Origin: Zhengella sedimenti
Lineage (GTDB): Bacteria; Pseudomonadota; Alphaproteobacteria; Rhizobiales; Rhizobiaceae
DNA length: 64,000 nt
Assembly: GCF_046506625.1 (NCBI RefSeq)
Contig: NZ_JBKFFP010000009.1
Coordinates: 1 to 64,000, forward strand
Reading direction: 5' to 3'
Shown here piece after piece: positions 61,458-64,000 of this stretch (positions are counted from its first letter, which is position 1; each line of letters opens with the position of its first letter). A program made the translations under genes and the position numbers. The notes beneath the pieces were generated by a model, which was not told the origin of the DNA, did not search any database, and worked only from the letters and a program-made list of their open reading frames with translations.

Positions 61458-62893
61458 CACCGAACAAGACCATTCCGTCTTTGCGCGGCTTCGGAGTCGC
61501 GCCGGAAATGCTGCGCAAGCTTGATGAAGCGTCAATCGCCGCGCTCGCGGGTCTCGGCGCCGATCTGGTCATGTTCGTCGATGACGGCGCAATCGTGCGG
61601 CGCGCCTACTTCCCGGATCCGGCGCTCAAGGAACAAGGATTGGCCGATGCGGTCGGGCAAAGGTTGCAAGACCTGGTGACGCCGGAATCGGTGGAAAAAG
61701 TGGAACGGTTGCTGTCGGCTGACAGCCGGCGAACCGCCGAACGCGGCGTTCAGGTGAACATCCCCGGAGCCGGCAATGACGATCTGCCGGTTCAACTGCA
61801 TGTCTTTGGCGAAAAGGCGTTCCCCTACCGGCTGGTGATCGGCCACGACCTTCGCCACCAGATGCTACAGCAGCAGCGCCTCGTCCAGGCGCAGATGGAA
61901 CTGGAAAGCGATTACCGTGAGTTGCAGGAAGCCGAGGCGCGCTATCGCACGGCCTTCCAGGTTTCCGCGATCGCCCTGTTGATGGTCGATGGCGAGCGGA
62001 AGACGGTTCTCGACGGCAACCCGGCGGCGGCGACGCTGCTCTCCAACACCGTGGGCATGATGGCCGGCAAGCCGGTGCGGGAGCTTTTCCGCCGCGAGGA
62101 TCGCGACCGGTTGATCGACGCAATGAGCGAGGCCCGGCACAGCGGCGTGCCTGTTACCGTCAACGAGATCGAGACGGCCCGCGGCGAAACGGTGTCGCTG
62201 GGCATCCGCTCCTACCGGGAAAACGGCCTCACCAACCTCATCATCACGCTTTGGCCGGCCGACGCGGCGAACGAAGGCACCACCACATCCGTGGAAGCGC
62301 TGGCGGGAAAGCAGGCCGTCGACCTCGCCTCGCTCCCGGAAGCAGCGGTTCAGACCGACCTCAACGGACGAATCGTCGCCGCCAACGACATTTTCCTCGA
62401 CATTGTCCATGCGCCGTCCCTGAACCAGGTGATCGGCCGCAATGTGAGCACCTGGTTCGGCAATTCGGCCATCGACCTTCAGGTGCTGTTCGCGCGGGTG
62501 TCCGAAGAGAACACGGTGCGCGGGTTTTCCTCCACCCTGCGCGACAACCTGTCCGGCGAGAGACCCGTGCTGCTGTCCGCGCGTCTCCACCGCGAGAAAG
62601 GACTGGTGCAGATCGTCGTCGTTTCGCAGCCGGGAACGGCGCGCAAGGTCTCGGTCGCGCCGCTTGGCATGCCGGACCGCGCGGAAGGCTTCGCCCATCT
62701 CGTCGGCAAGGTGCCGATGAAGGATCTCATTCGCGAATCGCTCGACGTGATCGAGAAGATCTGCATCGAGGCCGCGCTCGACCAGACCGGTAACAACCGC
62801 GCGTCGGCGGCCGAACTGCTCGGCCTTTCGCGGCAAAGCCTCTACATAAAGTTGCGCCGGCACGGCCTGGAAAACTACCGCGGACAGGAATGA
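61454..62893 (+). CDS. ppsR: PpsR/CrtJ repressor of photosynthesis genes
   Basis: PpsR is the PAS-domain repressor that binds TGT-N12-ACA boxes. The 479-aa protein has an N-terminal PAS-like domain (~15-125), a Q-rich coiled linker (QQQRLVQAQMELESDYRELQEAE), two further PAS domains (~160-265 and ~285-400), and a C-terminal Fis-type HTH (NRASAAELLGLSRQSLYIKLRR). The only cysteine is Cys437 (EKICIEAAL), equivalent by position to the HTH Cys420/424 of CrtJ/PpsR; the second redox Cys of Rhodobacter PpsR is absent. ATG 61454 overlaps the ppaA stop. Confidence 0.93.
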   Translation: MTPNKTIPSLRGFGVAPEMLRKLDEASIAALAGLGADLVMFVDDGAIVRRAYFPDPALKEQGLADAVGQRLQDLVTPESVEKVERLLSADSRRTAERGVQVNIPGAGNDDLPVQLHVFGEKAFPYRLVIGHDLRHQMLQQQRLVQAQMELESDYRELQEAEARYRTAFQVSAIALLMVDGERKTVLDGNPAAATLLSNTVGMMAGKPVRELFRREDRDRLIDAMSEARHSGVPVTVNEIETARGETVSLGIRSYRENGLTNLIITLWPADAANEGTTTSVEALAGKQAVDLASLPEAAVQTDLNGRIVAANDIFLDIVHAPSLNQVIGRNVSTWFGNSAIDLQVLFARVSEENTVRGFSSTLRDNLSGERPVLLSARLHREKGLVQIVVVSQPGTARKVSVAPLGMPDRAEGFAHLVGKVPMKDLIRESLDVIEKICIEAALDQTGNNRASAAELLGLSRQSLYIKLRRHGLENYRGQE

Positions 62894-63013
62894 ACCGGCT
62901 GCATCCGGCCAGACAGATGTTTCGTCATACGAAAGGCGTAGCCCGGATTACGCGCGACAAAATGCCACCCGGAGACGATGCGTCAAGGTTCGTGGACGCC
63001 TCTTTTCGGTGAG

Positions 63014-63031
63014 TGTCAATTTTAATTGACA
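63014..63031 (+). promoter_or_regulatory. Perfectly palindromic PpsR/CrtJ box upstream of bchG
   Basis: TGTCAATTTTAATTGACA is an exact operator. Apart from a central TTTT/TTAA asymmetry it is an inverted repeat of TGTCAATT. Its right half contains the -35 TTGACA. Confidence 0.82.
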
Positions 63032-63054
63032 CTCGGTCGGACCGCTCCTAACAT
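63026..63054 (+). promoter_or_regulatory. bchG promoter, TTGACA-N17-TAACAT
   Basis: TTGACA (63026-63031) and TAACAT (63049-63054) are separated by 17 bp. A transcript would start about 7 bp later, at or within a base or two of the bchG ATG (63061). No ribosome-binding site is present. Confidence 0.55.
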
Positions 63055-63060
63055 CGGTCC

Positions 63061-63984
63061 ATGCAAGTTGCCCGATCGCCCGCCAAGTCGCCTGCCGCTC
63101 CCACCCCGGGAGCCGTGCTCGCGCTGTTGAAGCCGATCACCTGGTTTCCGCCGATGTGGGCCTATGCCTGCGGCGCGATCGCTGCCGGACCCGGGCTGAG
63201 CGACCGGGCATTGCCGGTCGCGCTCGGCGTCCTGCTGGCCGGACCCTTGATCTGCGGCGCAAGCCAGGCGGTCAATGACTGGTTCGACCGCCATGTCGAC
63301 GCCATCAACGAACCGGAGCGCGTCATCCCTTCCGGCCGGATGCCGGGGCGATGGGGCCTGTATGTCGCAATCGTGATGTCGATGCTCTCGCTCGGAGTCG
63401 CGACGCTTCTCGGACCCTTTGTCCTCGGCGCTGCCCTGGTGGGGGTTTTCCTTGCCTGGGGCTACAGCGCGCCGCCGCTGCGTTTCAAGCAGAACGGCTG
63501 GATCGGCAACATGGTCGTCGGCTTCTCGTACGAGACGCTGCCCTGGGTGACCGCGATGGCCGCGGCGCTCGGACATGCGCCTTCGGGCAGCGCGATTGCG
63601 ATTGCGGTCCTGTATGGCCTCGGCGCGCACGGGATCATGACGCTGAACGACTTCAAGGCCATCAAGGGCGATCGCGAAATGGGCGTCATGACGCTGCCCG
63701 TGCTGCACGGGCCGCGGGCGGCGGCGCTCATTGCCTGTGTGGTCATGGCGCTGGCGCAGGTGGCGGTCATCTTGCTGCTGCTGAACCTGGGCATGACCTT
63801 GCAGGCCCTGGCGATCGGTGCGCTCGTCGCGCTGCAACTGGCCTGCATGGTCCGCTTCCTGCGCGACCCGGTGCGACATGCGGTCTGGTATTCGGCGATC
63901 GGCGTCAGCCTTTACGTCACCGGCATGATGGTCGCAGCCTTTGCGCTGCGCGGCCTTTCCGTTTCCCCCATTTCCACCGTTTGA
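63061..63984 (+). CDS. bchG: Bacteriochlorophyll a synthase
   Basis: BchG is the UbiA-type prenyltransferase that attaches the geranylgeranyl/phytyl tail to bacteriochlorophyllide a. The 307-aa protein has about eight helices and the Asp-rich motif AVNDWFDRHVDAINEPERVIPSGR near residue 70, with the second motif TLNDFKAIKGDREMG near 195. LKPITWFPPMWAYACG at the N-terminus is diagnostic. The ATG lacks a ribosome-binding site; an in-frame GTG at 63115 is an alternative. Confidence 0.95.
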   Translation: MQVARSPAKSPAAPTPGAVLALLKPITWFPPMWAYACGAIAAGPGLSDRALPVALGVLLAGPLICGASQAVNDWFDRHVDAINEPERVIPSGRMPGRWGLYVAIVMSMLSLGVATLLGPFVLGAALVGVFLAWGYSAPPLRFKQNGWIGNMVVGFSYETLPWVTAMAAALGHAPSGSAIAIAVLYGLGAHGIMTLNDFKAIKGDREMGVMTLPVLHGPRAAALIACVVMALAQVAVILLLLNLGMTLQALAIGALVALQLACMVRFLRDPVRHAVWYSAIGVSLYVTGMMVAAFALRGLSVSPISTV

Positions 63985-63996
63985 CGGAGACGCAGC

Positions 63997-64000
63997 ATGG
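63997..64000 (+). CDS. Probable start of the next PGC gene (truncated by window)
   Basis: ATGG at the very end is preceded by GGAGA at good spacing, 12 bp after the bchG stop. In related clusters a PucC-like gene or bchP follows bchG. Only the start codon is in the window, so no product can be named. Confidence 0.35.

Overview
The window is GC-rich alphaproteobacterial DNA. It carries almost all of a photosynthesis gene cluster (PGC) and, about 14 kb away, a complete form I aerobic carbon monoxide dehydrogenase operon. Gene order, purple-bacterial Puf/Puh proteins, an AcsF+BciE-type aerobic cyclase and PpsR/PpaA regulation point to an aerobic or facultative anoxygenic phototroph of the Rhizobiales/Rhodobacterales type. 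A DUF1488 gene and other small proteins that look rhizobial tip this towards Rhizobiales, at low confidence. I see no rRNA, tRNA, insertion sequence or CRISPR array.

Layout. (1) 345-9026: a MHYT-LytTR membrane regulator (CoxC type), then coxM-coxS-coxL-coxD-coxE-coxF-small ORF-coxG. CoxL has the form I signature AYRCSFR. A 16-bp direct repeat with a 20-bp period lies between regulator and operon and matches a LytTR target. (2) 9079-22587: accessory genes. These are an OpgB/LTA-synthase-like transferase, a five-EF-hand secreted protein, a polytopic transporter, three exported proteins (one with five Calx-beta domains and RTX repeats), an acyl-CoA dehydrogenase, and a run of small genes ending in a transglutaminase-like protein. 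(3) 22588-23417: an apparently gene-free boundary. (4) 23418-64000: the PGC.

The PGC has these transcriptional blocks: bchI-bchD-bchO-crtI-crtB-small membrane ORF (+); crtD-crtC (-); crtE-crtF (+); bchC-bchX-bchY-bchZ-pufQ-pufB-pufA-pufL-pufM-pufC (+); a long run on the minus strand bchF-bchN-bchB-bchH-bchL-bchM-lhaA-puhA-puhB-puhC-bciE-acsF-puhE-hemA-idi; ppaA-ppsR (+); and bchG (+), followed by the start codon of the next gene at the right edge. Together they supply ALA, isoprenoid precursors, bacteriochlorophyll a (except BchP and BchJ, not in the window), carotenoids of the spheroidene/spirilloxanthin branch, LH1, and a reaction centre with a tetraheme cytochrome. Many genes overlap by 4 bp (ATGA or GTGA), which suggests translational coupling.

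Regulation. TGT-N12-ACA boxes, the PpsR/CrtJ target, precede bchI, crtD/crtE (a pair 8 bp apart), bchC (a pair 8 bp apart), bchF/ppaA (two imperfect boxes sharing a half-site) and bchG (a perfect palindrome). The PpsR encoded here has a single cysteine. The only ring-E cyclase in the window is oxygen-dependent AcsF; no BchE is seen. The organism may therefore combine CO oxidation and light as supplementary energy sources under oxic conditions. That is an inference from gene content.
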